NCBI RefSeq assembly: GCF_002943565.1
Contig: NZ_PJCH01000005.1
Location: 434,001-498,000 of the forward strand
Origin: Hyphococcus luteus
GTDB taxonomy: Bacteria > Pseudomonadota > Alphaproteobacteria > Caulobacterales > Parvularculaceae
Length of the DNA: 64,000 bases
Reading direction: 5' to 3'
Numbering within the stretch: the stretch's first letter is position 1; every line of letters starts with the position of its first letter. Below are positions 16,956-26,700 of this stretch, piece by piece. The notes under the pieces were generated by a model, which saw only the letters and a program-made list of their open reading frames with translations, was not told where the DNA came from and made no database searches. The position numbers and the translations under genes were made by a program.

Positions 16956-17465
16956 TTACCCCTTGCTGCGGAGAAAATCGCGCAGGGGCGCGAACCCCCG
17001 CACCAGGTCTTCATAAACCTTGCGCTTGAACGGCACGATAAGGTCCGGCGCCTCTTCAAGTTCGCCCCAGCGCCAGTCGTCGAATTCCTGGTAATCGTCC
17101 GCCTCGAGATCGATTTCGCTTTCCTCGCCGGTGAACAGCATCGCCGCCCATTTCTGGCGCTGGCCTTTCCAGTTTTTCTTTTTGTAGCCGGGGGGAAAAG
17201 CGTAGGCGAGCCAGCCCGGCGTCACGCAAAGAAGCTTTGCGGAGGCAACCCCCGTCTCCTCCTTCAGCTCGCGGAAGGCCGCGGCGGCGACGTCTTCTTC
17301 CGCATCGATGCCCCCTTGCGGCATCTGCCAGCGATATTGATCGCGCTCCTCGCCGAGATCGGCGAAATCGCCCACGCGCCGGCCGAACCAGACCTGACCC
17401 TGCCGGTTAAACAGGCAAACGCCCACATTGGGGCGGAAACGGCTGAGGAGGTCTTTCTGGCTCAT
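16956..17465 (-). CDS. rppH: RNA pyrophosphohydrolase RppH
   Basis: 169 residues. A Nudix enzyme that removes pyrophosphate from the 5' end of RNA and so starts RNA decay. The Nudix box runs from 'QGGIDAEEDVAAAAFREL' to 'KEETGV' (G-x5-E-x7-RE-x2-EE-x-G), preceded by 'QYRWQMP' as in RppH. The N-terminal 'RPNVGVCLFNRQGQVWFGRR' and C-terminal 'YQEFDDWRWGELEEAPDLIVPFKR' regions are characteristic. It stands downstream of the yibQ-like gene, 42 bp away, in the usual alphaproteobacterial ctpA-yibQ-rppH order. Confidence 0.95.
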   Translation of the reverse strand: MSQKDLLSRFRPNVGVCLFNRQGQVWFGRRVGDFADLGEERDQYRWQMPQGGIDAEEDVAAAAFRELKEETGVASAKLLCVTPGWLAYAFPPGYKKKNWKGQRQKWAAMLFTGEESEIDLEADDYQEFDDWRWGELEEAPDLIVPFKRKVYEDLVRGFAPLRDFLRSKG

Positions 17466-17507
17466 GGGGGCTCGCAGAAGGGCTGGCGGGAAACGCGCCC
17501 TCCGGCT

Positions 17508-18758
17508 TTAGCGGGACGCGGCGGCGGTCCGCAAGAGCGCGGAGGCGGGCGCCTTTTCAAAGCCCTTGCGCTCAAGCGTTCGCGTCCACTCGGCGAGCGC
17601 CTCGATGGTCGCGGCGTAGGCGTAAGTCTTGCCGAGGGCCTGGCCGTCGCGTTCGGCGATCTTTTCGAGCTGGCGGAGTTCGCGCTCCACCGCGCGCAGA
17701 TCGGCGTCGTCCGCCGCGGCCGGGATCATGCGCGACACGCTGGCCATGGCGAGGCCGGTTTCCGCGCCCGCGCGGCCCGCCGCGCCGGTGTCGTCGATAT
17801 AGCCGACGCCGGCTTCTCTCAGACGCTTCAGGACCGGCGCAATGGCGTCCGCGTCGGCGGAGAATTTGGCGCCGAGATAGTTGGTGGCCGCGAAATAGGC
17901 GCCGAACCGGGCCATGAGCCAGTCGAGGCGCTGCAGGTTTTCCGCTTCGGAGCGCGAGGTCAAAAGCGCCGCCGCCCCGAGCGCTTTCACATTGGCGCCG
18001 TAGCCTTCCATGGGCAATTCGATCAGCACTTCATGGCCGGCCTGGCGCGCCTTCTTCGTCCAGAAGTCGAGATTCTTGGCGTAAGGCGCGAAGGACAGCG
18101 AAACCTCCGGGGGCAGATCGTCGATCGCCCGTTCGGTCACCGTCGCGTTAAGGCCGAGCCCGCCGACAATGACAGCGATGCGCGGGAGGGAGCGGTCGCC
18201 GTCGAAGGGCCGCGCATAATAGCGCAGCGCCTTGCGTCCGTCGGGCGCGATGCGCGGCGTCCGGCCGAGCGCGGTCGTGCGCAACAGCGCCGCATCGGCG
18301 TCGGGGATCGGGCGCACATGCGGCGTCAGCGACGCGGCCCTGGGCGCTGTGGCTTCTTTTTTCTTTCCGCCGGGAATGGTGATGACGATGTCGCCGGACG
18401 CGACATTCTCATCGTCCTCGCCGGGCGCGTCTTGGTTTTCCGCGAAGAAGTCGTTGGCGCCGGGATAGATGAGCTCGAGGCTGTCCTCGGCGTCTTCGCC
18501 CGCCATCATCTCCGGTTTGTCGGGCGCGTCCGCAGGTTCATTCTGCGCGACCGGCGCGGCGATGCGCTCCTCGCTGCCGGGCGCACGGGCGAGGCGCTCC
18601 ACAGCGTCGACAGGCAGCGCGATGCGCTGAGCCCCCTCGCCGCTATTGGCGGCGTGAATGAAATACCCAGCAGCGCCCGCCAGAATGACGAAGGCGCAGC
18701 CCCAGGCCAAAGCGAGGCGGCTCAAAACCGGCGGTCTCAATTTTCTGCGGCGGGGCAT
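17508..18758 (-). CDS. Divergent polysaccharide deacetylase family protein (YibQ-like)
   Basis: 416 residues. An N-terminal membrane segment (about 15-33) follows basic residues, so the protein should be anchored with its bulk in the periplasm. Residues 35-175 are Asp/Glu/Pro-rich and look disordered. From about 185 the divergent polysaccharide-deacetylase fold begins: 'RIAVIVGGLGLNATVTERAI', 'VSLSFAPYAKNLDFWTKKAR', 'GHEVLIELPMEGYG' and 'ATNYLGAKFSADADAI'. The family is linked to envelope metabolism; its activity has not been firmly shown. Its place between ctpA and rppH is the usual alphaproteobacterial one. Confidence 0.88.
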   Translation of the reverse strand: MPRRRKLRPPVLSRLALAWGCAFVILAGAAGYFIHAANSGEGAQRIALPVDAVERLARAPGSEERIAAPVAQNEPADAPDKPEMMAGEDAEDSLELIYPGANDFFAENQDAPGEDDENVASGDIVITIPGGKKKEATAPRAASLTPHVRPIPDADAALLRTTALGRTPRIAPDGRKALRYYARPFDGDRSLPRIAVIVGGLGLNATVTERAIDDLPPEVSLSFAPYAKNLDFWTKKARQAGHEVLIELPMEGYGANVKALGAAALLTSRSEAENLQRLDWLMARFGAYFAATNYLGAKFSADADAIAPVLKRLREAGVGYIDDTGAAGRAGAETGLAMASVSRMIPAAADDADLRAVERELRQLEKIAERDGQALGKTYAYAATIEALAEWTRTLERKGFEKAPASALLRTAAASR

Positions 18759-18857
18759 CCCGTTTCGCCTGCTTGTCGCTCACGCGTTCAACGCCGCGCG
18801 CTCATCAGGGCGCGGCTTTCCGGCCTGCAATGTACGAAAAACAGAGTTAACCAAATG

Positions 18858-18888
18858 AAAACGGGCCCCCAAACGGAGCCCGTTTTCC
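18858..18888 (-). terminator. Possible rho-independent terminator after ctpA
   Basis: The inverted repeat AAAACGGGC...GCCCGTTTT lies 24 bp downstream of the ctpA stop codon. Read on the minus strand the stem is followed by TTTTCATTT. It could act in either direction, but only the minus-strand gene needs it here. Confidence 0.6.
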
Positions 18889-18911
18889 AAGAATTCTCTC
18901 AGCGCGGTCGC

Positions 18912-20336
18912 TTAATGGGCCCGCGCCGCGCCGGCGTCGGCCAGCGCCTGCCTGTAGGCGGTGGCGTCGGCGAGGATTTCAAGCGCCCTGTCGAGCTGGC
19001 AATCCTCGGGGGTTTCGCCGTCTTCCTTATAAGAGCACAGGAACGGTTCGACCTTCGGCGCTTCGGCTTCGACAGCTTCTTCGTCAGCCTCGTCCTCAGC
19101 GACGTCGAGCGCGTTCGGCAGGTCCTTCTCCCCCGGCCGTTTGGCGACTTCGTCCTGTCCCGGATAGATCACCGGCATGGCGATGTCCGGATCGATGCCG
19201 TGCGCCTGAATAGAGCGGCCCGACGGCGTATAATAACGCTGGGTCGTCAGGCGCAGCGCCCCTTGAAGGCCGTTCTGCAAGGGGATCACCGTCTGCACCG
19301 AGCCCTTGCCGAAAGAGCGCGTGCCGAGCAAGAGCGCGCGGTTGCGGTCCTGCAGGGCGCCGGCGACGATCTCCGAGGCGGACGCCGAGCCGCCATTGAT
19401 CAGGACGATCATCGGCTTGCCGTGAAACTTGTCGCCGGAGGTGCCCATCTCGCGCATGGAATCGCGCGGACGCCGGCCGCGGGTGGAGACGATCTCCCCG
19501 CCATCGAGGAAGGTGTCGGAAACCGCCACCGCCTGATCGAGAAGCCCGCCCGGATTCCAGCGCAGATCGAGGATGAGGCCTTTCGGGCCGCCCGGAATCT
19601 CTTCCTCGAAGCTTTTCAGCGCTTTTTCGATGCCGTCGTCGGTCTGTTCGCTGAAGGTCGAAATCCGGATATAGCCGAAATCGCCCTCGACGCGCGACTT
19701 GACCGATTCCACCGTCACGATGTCGCGCACAATGGTGAGATCGAAAGGCTCCTTGTTGCGGTCGCGGACGACGGCGATGTCGACTTTGGTGCCTTTTTCG
19801 CCCTTCAGTTTCGAAATCGCCTCGTCGATGGACATGCCCATGACGTCCTCGCCGTTGATTTCGACGATGAGGTCGTCGGTCTGCATGCCGGCGCGGGCGG
19901 CGGGCGTGTCGTCGATCGGCGCGACGACTTTCACATAACCCTTGTCGGGGCCTTCATTGTCCATCACGACCTGAATGCCGAGACCGGCGAAGGAGCCGCG
20001 GGTCTGCTCCTGCATGGTGCGGTAGTCTTCGGCGGTCAGATAGCTCGAATGGGGATCGAGCGTGTCGAGCATGCCGTCGATGGCACCCTTGATGAGATCG
20101 GAATCGTCCGGGTCGGCCACATAGTTTTCATGCACCTGCTCGAAGACTTCGCCGAACAGGTCGAGCTGGCGGAAGGTGTCCGCCGAGATCGAAGCGCGCG
20201 CGAAAACGGCGCTCGAAAGCGCGCCGAAAACGAGCGCGCCGCCGCAGGCGGCCGCGACCAGCGCGCCGCCGGAATAACGTCTGCCGCCCGACTTCGTCGT
20301 TGAGGAGCGGAGGGCGGATTTGGGGCTTTTGACCAT
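18912..20336 (-). CDS. ctpA: C-terminal processing protease, S41 family
   Basis: 474 residues. A periplasmic serine protease with a Ser-Lys dyad that trims C-termini of envelope proteins. Order: N-terminal membrane/signal segment (about 23-45), a helical region with 'VHENYVADPDD' and 'GAIDGMLDTLDPHSSYL', a PDZ domain (about 95-175, 'GLGIQVVMDNEGP' and 'PAARAGMQTDDLIVEI'), then the S41 core with catalytic Ser in 'GGSASASEIVAGAL' and Lys in 'TRSFGKGSVQT'. A Glu/Asp-rich tail follows residue 415. It lies 33 bp downstream of envC. Confidence 0.96.
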   Translation of the reverse strand: MVKSPKSALRSSTTKSGGRRYSGGALVAAACGGALVFGALSSAVFARASISADTFRQLDLFGEVFEQVHENYVADPDDSDLIKGAIDGMLDTLDPHSSYLTAEDYRTMQEQTRGSFAGLGIQVVMDNEGPDKGYVKVVAPIDDTPAARAGMQTDDLIVEINGEDVMGMSIDEAISKLKGEKGTKVDIAVVRDRNKEPFDLTIVRDIVTVESVKSRVEGDFGYIRISTFSEQTDDGIEKALKSFEEEIPGGPKGLILDLRWNPGGLLDQAVAVSDTFLDGGEIVSTRGRRPRDSMREMGTSGDKFHGKPMIVLINGGSASASEIVAGALQDRNRALLLGTRSFGKGSVQTVIPLQNGLQGALRLTTQRYYTPSGRSIQAHGIDPDIAMPVIYPGQDEVAKRPGEKDLPNALDVAEDEADEEAVEAEAPKVEPFLCSYKEDGETPEDCQLDRALEILADATAYRQALADAGAARAH

Positions 20337-20369
20337 CAGTAATCTACACCTTGCATTTCGCGCCCGACC

Positions 20370-21590
20370 TTACATCAGGCTGTCCATAGTCTTGCGCGAG
20401 AGCCACAACGCGGGGTTAACAGGCTCTCCGTTTTTGCGGATCTCCAGATCCAGCGACGCGCCCCCGCCGGCCATTTGCGCCACCGGCTCCCCGGCGGTGA
20501 TGCGCTGGTGCTCGCTCACCAGAATGCGGCCGACGCCAATCAATAATATATGGTAGCCTTCGCCAACGTCCAGAACGATCATATTCCCCACAAGCCCCCA
20601 ATTTTGCGCAAAAGCCACCCGTCCTTCAAACGGGGCCGTCACAATGGCTTGATCGCGCACGGAAAATCGCAATCCCTCGAAAACGCCGCCATCGGGCTTC
20701 GGCTTGCCGAAACGTCCCGTTAACCGTCCTGCGACAGGCGCGCGCAGGGCCCCGAGGGCGTCGCTGAAGGCTTTGGCGGTCAGCACGGGATCGGGCGGGA
20801 CCCGCTTGATGCTGGGCAGGTTGGGCGTCGAGGAGACCGCAGCCGGCGCCTCTTTCGGGGGCGGGGGTTTAAGGCGCGGGGTGATGGAATGGGCAAGCCG
20901 CGTGAGGCGCTCGATCACCTCACGCAGATTCGACGCCTGGGCGGCGATGCGCGCCGTCTCGCGCTGGGCGGAAGCGGCGAGCGCTTCGGCGACGTCGCGC
21001 TCCTTTTCCTTCTGCGCCATCAGGTCGGCGAGGACGTCGCGGCGGCCCGCAAGCTTTTCATTCTCGGCGGCGTAACTCGCCCGGTCCTCTGAAAGCTCTT
21101 CGGCGAGCTCGGACAGGCGCTCGATGGCGGCGCGCAGGCGCGCCGCGCGCGCCTCCACCTCGGGCGCCGCATCGGAAAGCAGCATCGCCGCGCGCGCCGC
21201 CTTGTTGGCGTCTTCGGGCGAGACCAGGAGGGCCGGCGGGCGGGACAGCTCGAGCGACTGCAGCGCCGCAAGCACTTCGGAGAGATTGGCGCTCTCCTTT
21301 TTAAGCGCCGTTTCGGCTTCGGCCTTTTCCACTTCAAGATCGTCGATCGAATCTTCGAGATCGGCGATCCTGCGCTCGGACTCCTGAATGGAGTTCGCGG
21401 TTTCAATAAGGCTGTTCCTGAGCGCGGCGACTTCGCGCTGTTTCGCCGCCGCCTCGTTCTTGAGACGCTTTTCCTCCTTGGCGCGTTCTTTCAGCTGTTG
21501 CTCGACTTTCTCAAGGTCGTTCGGATCCACATCCTGCGCGGCGGCGGAGGACGACAGCAAAAGCGCCAGCAAGAGAAATCGCCAGGTCAT
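20370..21590 (-). CDS. envC: Murein hydrolase activator EnvC family protein (degenerate LytM)
   Basis: 406 residues. A cleavable signal peptide (1-18), a long coiled coil (about 20-250, Glu/Lys/Arg/Ala heptads), and a C-terminal LytM/M23 fold (about 290-400). The zinc ligands of active M23 peptidases are not visible: the H-x-x-x-D position reads 'GLRFSVRDQ', and the H-x-H position reads 'ILLIGVG'. That is the pattern of EnvC-type proteins that switch on cell-wall amidases at division rather than cut peptidoglycan themselves. Its place upstream of ctpA, 33 bp away, is conserved in alphaproteobacteria. The partner amidase is not here. Confidence 0.9.
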   Translation of the reverse strand: MTWRFLLLALLLSSSAAAQDVDPNDLEKVEQQLKERAKEEKRLKNEAAAKQREVAALRNSLIETANSIQESERRIADLEDSIDDLEVEKAEAETALKKESANLSEVLAALQSLELSRPPALLVSPEDANKAARAAMLLSDAAPEVEARAARLRAAIERLSELAEELSEDRASYAAENEKLAGRRDVLADLMAQKEKERDVAEALAASAQRETARIAAQASNLREVIERLTRLAHSITPRLKPPPPKEAPAAVSSTPNLPSIKRVPPDPVLTAKAFSDALGALRAPVAGRLTGRFGKPKPDGGVFEGLRFSVRDQAIVTAPFEGRVAFAQNWGLVGNMIVLDVGEGYHILLIGVGRILVSEHQRITAGEPVAQMAGGGASLDLEIRKNGEPVNPALWLSRKTMDSLM

Positions 21591-21602
21591 GAGCGGCGCC
21601 TC

Positions 21603-22085
21603 TTAAGAGCGATGATAAGGATGGCCGGAAAGGATCGTCATGGCCCTGTATAGTTGCTCCGCCAACATCGCCCTGACAAGCATATGCGGCCAGGTTGCGG
21701 CGCCGAAAGAGACAAGCCGCGCCGCCCGCGACCGCACGTCATCGCCGTGCCCGTCTGCGCCGCCGATTAAAAACGCCGCCGACGCGGCGCCGTCATCTCG
21801 CATGCGCTCAAAGACCCTCGCAAATTTTTCGCTGGAAAGATTTTCCCCACGCTCGTCGAGCGCGATCACGACGGCGCCCTCCGGGACGGTTTTCAACAGG
21901 AGTTCGCCTTCGCGTTTCTTAAGGGCCGCGCCGGACAGGGATTTGGGCGCATCCAGTTCGCTCAGCGCGAAGTCGGAAAAGCCGATGCGCCGGCCGAAGC
22001 CCTGGGCGCGGTCGAGATAATCCCCGACCAGCGCCGCTTCGGGACCGCCGCGCTTTTTTCCGATGGCGGCGATCTCAATCCGCAT
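21603..22085 (-). CDS. rlmH: 23S rRNA pseudouridine(1915)-N3-methyltransferase RlmH
   Basis: 160 residues, the usual length. A SPOUT-class methyltransferase that methylates pseudouridine 1915 in helix 69 of 23S rRNA. The SAM-binding knot is near the C-terminus: 'AAFLIGGADGHGDDVRSRA', and 'WPHMLVRAMLAEQLYRAMTIL' is the family end, finishing with 'GHPYHRS'. It is 15 bp after rsfS and 12 bp before envC, in the standard order, so one transcript is likely. Confidence 0.97.
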   Translation of the reverse strand: MRIEIAAIGKKRGGPEAALVGDYLDRAQGFGRRIGFSDFALSELDAPKSLSGAALKKREGELLLKTVPEGAVVIALDERGENLSSEKFARVFERMRDDGAASAAFLIGGADGHGDDVRSRAARLVSFGAATWPHMLVRAMLAEQLYRAMTILSGHPYHRS

Positions 22086-22100
22086 GTCTTGCCGGGGCGC

Positions 22101-22475
22101 TTACGCGTCCGCTTTTGCGGGCGCGTGGGCGGCTTCGGACCAGACGCGCTCAAGATTGTAGAAGTCCCGAACTTCCGGCCGGAAAAGATGGACGATGACG
22201 TCCTCGGCGTCGATCAGCACCCAGTCGCAGGTTGTCGCGCCTTCGACGCGGACGCGGCCGAGCCCCGCCTCTTTGAGGCGGCGCATCACCTTGTCGGCCA
22301 TCGCGCCCACATGGCGCTGAGAGCGCCCGGAGGCGATGACCATGGCGTCGGCGATGTCGGATTTCCCCTGAAGGGAAATGGTCACGACATTCTCCGCCTT
22401 GTCGTCATCAAGCTCTTCAAGGATGAGAGAGAGAATTTTCCGGCTGCGTTCCTCCGGGGACAAATGCGAGAGCAA
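22101..22475 (-). CDS. rsfS: Ribosome silencing factor RsfS
   Basis: 124 residues. It binds L14 on the 50S subunit and blocks subunit joining when nutrients are low. The family core 'AENVVTISLQGKSDIADAMVIASGRSQRHV' (positions ISL, KS-x-ADAM, ASGRS) and 'TCDWVLIDAEDVIVHLFRPEVRDFYNLERVW' are diagnostic. I place the start at TTG 22475, because AAGGAG (22484-22489) is eight bases upstream and the conserved domain begins soon after. An ATG at 22664 would add 63 non-conserved residues. nadD lies upstream, rlmH downstream. Confidence 0.92.
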   Translation of the reverse strand: MLSHLSPEERSRKILSLILEELDDDKAENVVTISLQGKSDIADAMVIASGRSQRHVGAMADKVMRRLKEAGLGRVRVEGATTCDWVLIDAEDVIVHLFRPEVRDFYNLERVWSEAAHAPAKADA

Positions 22476-22665
22476 ACTCCCGTCTCCTTCAGCCCCCGAC
22501 TGTTCCGGTCCTGTGTGATCCGGAACGAGCCCTAATGCGGCCTTTCCCGCGGCCGCGGCGCCATGCTGTGCGTTCAGCTCCAGTCTCCATACGCTGCGCG
22601 GGGCACGTTTCCCGCATTTCCAAATATAGGGCCGTTCCGGGGGCGCTCCAACCGGGAGCGTCAAA

Positions 22666-24261
22666 TTATTTGTTGCTTAAAAGGCACGCCGCGAACCAGC
22701 CCTTTGGGTCGGTCCAGGCTTTTTCGAGCCGCCAGGGGGTCTCCTTAACCAGATCCTCGATTTTTTCGAGGGTGAATTTGTGAGAGTTTTCCGTATGCAG
22801 GGTCTCCCCCTCGGCGAAGGAAAACGCCTTGCCGTCGATGACGATCTCGGTCGGCCGGACCGCGCGCAGATGCATCTCGATCCGGTCTTCCGCGTCATTA
22901 TAAAAAGCGTAATGCTCGAAATCGCCGATATTGAGCCGCGCATCGAGCTCGGCCTTCATCCGTGTCAGGAGATTCATGTTGAAGGCCGCCGTCACGCCTT
23001 CCGCGTCGTTATATGCCGCTTCGAGAATCTTTTTGTCCTTGACGAGGTCGACGCCGAGGAGGAACTGCGCGCCTTCACCCAGCGTGTCCGACGCTCTTTT
23101 CAAAAACGCCTCCGCCGCATCGCGCGACATGTTGCCGAGCGTCGAACCCGGAAAATATCCAAGCCAGTGGTTCGGCTCGGGAAGCACGTTTTTGGGGAGT
23201 TCAATCGGCGAATGAAAATCGGCGCAGATCGCCGCCACCGGAACCGGCAGCACATCCGCCATGGAGACCGCCGCTTCGAGCAGATATTCCCGGGAAATAT
23301 CCATCGCCACATAGGCGGCGGGCTTTTCCAAACCGTTCACCAGCCATTCGATCTTCTCGCTCGACCCGGACCCGTATTCGAAAATCGCCGCGCCCGGCCC
23401 GACCGCGCCGGTGATCTCGGCGGCGTTGTCCTCGAACACGGCCTTTTCCGTTCGCGTCGGATAATACTCCTCAACCTCGGTAATCCGGTCGAACAGCTGA
23501 GAGCCGTATTCGTCATAGAAATATTTCGGTGAAATCGATTTCGGGCTTTTGGACAGCCCTTCAATCGCATCGGCGTGAAAGTCTCCCTGATCGGGATGCA
23601 GATCGAGGAAAAAGGCAAGCGCGCCGCAAGGCGCGATAAGGTCGTCGTCGCGGTCTATGGTCTGTGAGTGCTGGATCTTTCTGCTCCTTATCGCAGTTGA
23701 GGAAATCGAGTTGTCCGTGTCCTGAAAGAACACCCAGACAGGCGGTTCGGTTGCGCAAAGGTCCGTCGCTTTATCGGAATCTATCCGATAAGACGAAAGC
23801 GCCTCAGCCGCTTCGCTTTCAAGCGCCTCGGTTTCATGGCCGGGCCGGTTGAAAACGGCCATGGGAACGGCCTCGGCGATATGGCGCCAGTCGCGCCAGC
23901 GGTGAAAATTTTCAAGCCCGTCCGCGCCCATGAGCCAGACAAAGTCGGCGTTCGGATTGAGCGCTTTCAAGGCGTCGATGGTGTCGGCGGTGTAGGTCAG
24001 CCCCTTGCGGCGTTCGAAATCGCTAACGACAATGTCGGGATGATGGCTCACCGCCCGGGCGAGCCGCAGACGGTCTTCATAATCCGCATAGCTGCCGGGA
24101 TCTTTCAGCGGATTGCCCGGCGTCACCAGCCACCAGACGGCGTCGAGGCCGAGGCGCTCGAGCGCAGCGAGGGAAATCTCGCGATGACCCTGATGCGGGG
24201 GATTGAAGGAGCCGCCCAAAAGCCCGATGCGGCGGCGTTCTATGGCATTGCTGGACGGCAA
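22666..24261 (-). CDS. NadD-EgtD fusion: NaMN adenylyltransferase joined to a histidine-methyltransferase-type domain
   Basis: 531 residues in one open frame. Residues 1-195 are a complete NadD: 'GGSFNPPHQGH' (16-26) with the (H/T)xGH nucleotide-binding motif, 'VSDFERRKGLTYTADTI', 'FVWLMGADGLENFHRWRDW' and the C-terminal 'ISSTAIR' (186-192). It adenylylates nicotinate mononucleotide. Residues about 226-531 match EgtD-type SAM-dependent methyltransferases: 'KYFYDEYGSQLF' (246), 'EEYYPTRTE' (264), SAM loop 'FEYGSGSSEK', 'GYFPGSTLGNM', and a terminal E-x-S motif ('TENSHKF', Glu491/Ser493) that in mycobacterial EgtD contacts histidine. It probably starts at TTG 24261 behind GGGGGAG. No egtB is seen. 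A Shine-Dalgarno-like AAGGAG (23684-23689) sits exactly at the junction. Context (obgE, rsfS) is that of an ordinary nadD. Confidence 0.9.
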   Translation of the reverse strand: MPSSNAIERRRIGLLGGSFNPPHQGHREISLAALERLGLDAVWWLVTPGNPLKDPGSYADYEDRLRLARAVSHHPDIVVSDFERRKGLTYTADTIDALKALNPNADFVWLMGADGLENFHRWRDWRHIAEAVPMAVFNRPGHETEALESEAAEALSSYRIDSDKATDLCATEPPVWVFFQDTDNSISSTAIRSRKIQHSQTIDRDDDLIAPCGALAFFLDLHPDQGDFHADAIEGLSKSPKSISPKYFYDEYGSQLFDRITEVEEYYPTRTEKAVFEDNAAEITGAVGPGAAIFEYGSGSSEKIEWLVNGLEKPAAYVAMDISREYLLEAAVSMADVLPVPVAAICADFHSPIELPKNVLPEPNHWLGYFPGSTLGNMSRDAAEAFLKRASDTLGEGAQFLLGVDLVKDKKILEAAYNDAEGVTAAFNMNLLTRMKAELDARLNIGDFEHYAFYNDAEDRIEMHLRAVRPTEIVIDGKAFSFAEGETLHTENSHKFTLEKIEDLVKETPWRLEKAWTDPKGWFAACLLSNK

Positions 24262-24367
24262 GCAGACTCCCCCGCTCCTGACGGCGCGCTTTACTTAGAG
24301 GCTGAGCCCGGGGATTCCAACCGGAGAAAATATCAAAGCTTCGTTAGTTAATGACGAAAGATGGGGA

Positions 24368-25447
<1,080 letters not shown>

Positions 25448-25584
25448 CTACACGCCCGGTCCCGCCGGGCCAACCGGATTCCTCAAATGCCCGGTTCTCA
25501 AATGACTGTGACGCAGACGTGCCTTTTGCGTCCGGGGCCCGTATATGAACCGCCGCCCCATCCGTGACGCAAAGGAAAACCCCG

Positions 25585-26685
25585 ATGGCCGACGCGCGCA
25601 TTCTCTTCGATCCCATCAATCTCAATGGCTTCGCCCTCAAAAACCGCATCGTCATGGCGCCGATGACGCGCAGCTTTTCGCCGGGCCATGTTCCGGGCGA
25701 GGATGTCGCCGCCTATTACCGCCGCCGGGCCGAAGGCGGCGTCGGCCTCATCCTTTCCGAAGGCGTTTCCGTCAATACGACCACCGCCACGGGCACGCCG
25801 AATGTCCCGAATATCGTCACCGACGAGGCGAAAGCCGGATGGAAGCGCGTCATCGACGGCGTGCACGCCGCCGGCGGCAAGATGGGCCTGCAGCTCTGGC
25901 ATGAAGGGGCCATCCGCGATCCTTCGAAAACCGAACATCCGGACATTCCCTCCTGGTCGCCGTCCGGCTTCAAGATGAAAGGCAAACCGCTCTGGGAGCC
26001 CATGAGCGAAGCCGAGATCGAAACGGCGATCACCGAATTCGTCGACGCCGCCGTCGCGACCAAGGAGCTCGGCTTCGACTGCGCCGAAATTCACGGCGCT
26101 CACTCTTATCTCATCGACGGCTTTTTCTGGGCCGAGACCAATCTCAGAACCGACCAATGGGGCGGCGACTGGAAAGGCCGCACGCGCTTCGCGTCTGAAA
26201 TCATCCGCCGGACGCGGGAAAAAGTCGGGCCGGATTTCCCGCTGATTATCCGCCTGTCGCAATGGAAGCAGCAGGATTACGCTGCCAAGGTCGCGGCGAG
26301 CCCCGAAGAGATGGCGCAATGGCTGACGCCTTTGGTCGAAGCGGGCGTCGATATTTTTCACATGTCCCAGCGCCGTTTCTGGGAGCCGTCATTCGACGGC
26401 TCGAGCCTCAATGACGCCGGCTGGGCGAAAAAGCTCACCGGCAAGCCGTCGATCTCGGTGGGCTCGGTCGGGCTCTCCGGCGAGTTCACCGCCGCCTTTG
26501 GCGGCGAAAGCTCGGAACCTGAAAGCCTCGACCGCCTGATTGAAATGATGGCGCGCGAGGAGTTCGACCTCATCGCCGTCGGCCGCGCCTTGTTGCAGGA
26601 TCCGGAATGGGCGCTCAAAGTCCGCGAGGCGCGCACAGACGATTTGAAGACCTTCACCAAAGAGGCGCTCGCGACGCTTTCCTAA
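25585..26685 (+). CDS. NADH:flavin oxidoreductase, old yellow enzyme family
   Basis: 366 residues. An FMN-dependent TIM-barrel enzyme that reduces activated alkenes. Motifs: 'NRIVMAPMTRSFS' (FMN binding), 'GLQLWHEGAIRD', 'CAEIHGAHSYLIDGFF' with the substrate-binding H-x-x-H/N-type pair, 'IIRLSQW' and 'AVGRALLQDPEW'. I start at ATG 25585 behind AAGGA (25573-25577), rather than the GTG at 25564. The enzyme's natural substrate is not evident. It is divergent from obgE and is followed 15 bp later by a glutathione S-transferase gene, which hints at a shared role in handling electrophiles. Confidence 0.93.
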   Translation: MADARILFDPINLNGFALKNRIVMAPMTRSFSPGHVPGEDVAAYYRRRAEGGVGLILSEGVSVNTTTATGTPNVPNIVTDEAKAGWKRVIDGVHAAGGKMGLQLWHEGAIRDPSKTEHPDIPSWSPSGFKMKGKPLWEPMSEAEIETAITEFVDAAVATKELGFDCAEIHGAHSYLIDGFFWAETNLRTDQWGGDWKGRTRFASEIIRRTREKVGPDFPLIIRLSQWKQQDYAAKVAASPEEMAQWLTPLVEAGVDIFHMSQRRFWEPSFDGSSLNDAGWAKKLTGKPSISVGSVGLSGEFTAAFGGESSEPESLDRLIEMMAREEFDLIAVGRALLQDPEWALKVREARTDDLKTFTKEALATLS

Positions 26686-26700
26686 AAGAAAGGCCCGGCC

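Noticed and set aside
16935-20303. A very long plus-strand frame (over 1100 residues) opposite rppH, yibQ and ctpA
   Set aside because: It is the mirror of three well-supported genes with known motifs; long antisense frames are normal at this GC content and it has no family resemblance.
22476-22664. An N-terminal extension of RsfS beginning at ATG 22664
   Set aside because: The extra 63 residues are not conserved-looking, and a far better AAGGAG-TTG start is present at 22475.
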